5,823 bases of DNA from Dehalococcoidales bacterium (GTDB lineage Bacteria; Chloroflexota; Dehalococcoidia; Dehalococcoidales; Fen-1064): positions 1 through 5,823 of the forward strand of contig JAQTPO010000121.1 in assembly GCA_028712845.1 (NCBI GenBank). Direction: 5' to 3'. Of the stretch, positions 5,730 to 5,823 are shown piece after piece (the first letter of the stretch is position 1; each line of letters begins with the position of its first letter). The notes under the pieces are model-generated. The model worked only from the letters and a program-made list of their open reading frames with translations. It ran no database searches and was not told the DNA's origin. The position numbers were made by a program, and so were the translations under genes.

Positions 5730-5823
5730 AGAGGATGTTCCTTCCAATTCTTATTCAAATAGCTTATAACGCCATAGATGATACGATCCACACTGGCAGA
5801 GTTCTGGAAACAGCTCATTGGTC
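5705..5823 (-). CDS. IS256/mutator-family transposase, C-terminal 38 codons (partial at right edge)
   Basis: The frame is open from the right edge to a TGA at 5707-5705. The visible peptide starts PMSCFQNSASVDRIIYG and ends in NKNWKEHPLYKFTQNT. The layout (R)PM-x-x-F-x-N-x-x-S-x-x-RIIY, then YLN-x-x-W, then PL and FTQ is what I recall for the C-terminus of mutator-type transposases. The partial codon at the edge (xGA) is compatible with the arginine usually preceding PM. The catalytic DDE residues lie outside the window, so I cannot say whether the gene is intact. An ATG at 5818 could open a 37-codon frame, but the family resemblance argues for a truncated view of a longer gene. The gene reads toward the small hypothetical gene; its stop is 23 bases before that gene's -35 box. 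Confidence 0.6.
   Translation of the reverse strand, partial: PMSCFQNSASVDRIIYGVISYLNKNWKEHPLYKFTQNT

Larger units (their letters stand above)
5698..5823 (-). mobile_element. End of an IS256/mutator-type insertion sequence, continuing past the right edge
   Basis: The region holds the 3' end of a transposase gene and what looks like the terminal inverted repeat, starting near GATACTGTCAAGTATTTTG at 5698 on the plus strand. In many elements of this family the transposase ends in FTQN because that coding sequence overlaps the inverted repeat, and that is seen here. The exact boundary is inferred: the other end and the second copy of the target duplication are outside the window. Confidence 0.55.

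Overview
All recognisable genes lie on the minus strand and read from the right edge to the left edge. The window holds housekeeping metabolism beside the end of an insertion sequence. The genes suggest an anaerobe, because they include a ferredoxin-linked, thiamine-dependent 2-oxoacid oxidoreductase. Moderate GC in genes, AT-rich spacers, and a small SCYFRHL-type protein that I remember from methanogens and Dehalococcoidia make a Dehalococcoidia-like Chloroflexota my best guess. That placement is inference from memory.

Region by region, from right to left. From 5698 to the right edge is the end of an IS256/mutator-type element, with the last 38 codons of its transposase reading leftward. About 15 bases outside it is a strong sigma70-type promoter (perfect TTGACA, 17-base spacer, TAAAGT). 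This drives a small conserved hypothetical gene ending at 5398, whose most plausible start codon is a non-standard ATA behind an excellent ribosome binding site. Bases 5177-5397 hold no gene. They carry a near-perfect 21-base palindrome, a TATAAT promoter and a roughly 145-base leader for carB. carB (1976-5176) is a full-length carbamoyl-phosphate synthase large subunit; carA is not beside it.

Only 56 bases separate carB from a compact operon: a 69-residue two-cluster ferredoxin, then the alpha (VorB/KorA-type) and beta (thiamine diphosphate) subunits of a 2-oxoacid:ferredoxin oxidoreductase. These genes overlap by 8 and 4 bases. The beta gene runs off the left edge, and a gamma subunit is expected beyond it. 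The spacer holds a second TTGACA-17-TACAGT promoter, predicted to give a messenger with only about 7-9 bases before the ferredoxin start.

The ferredoxin, alpha and beta subunits should act as one complex that decarboxylates a 2-oxoacid with coenzyme A to an acyl-CoA, passing electrons to ferredoxin. CarB makes carbamoyl phosphate for pyrimidine and arginine synthesis, so its proximity looks positional rather than a shared pathway. I see no RNA gene, CRISPR array or new multigene system. The points most worth a second look are the ATA start, the nearly leaderless ferredoxin promoter, the carB palindrome and the IS boundary.
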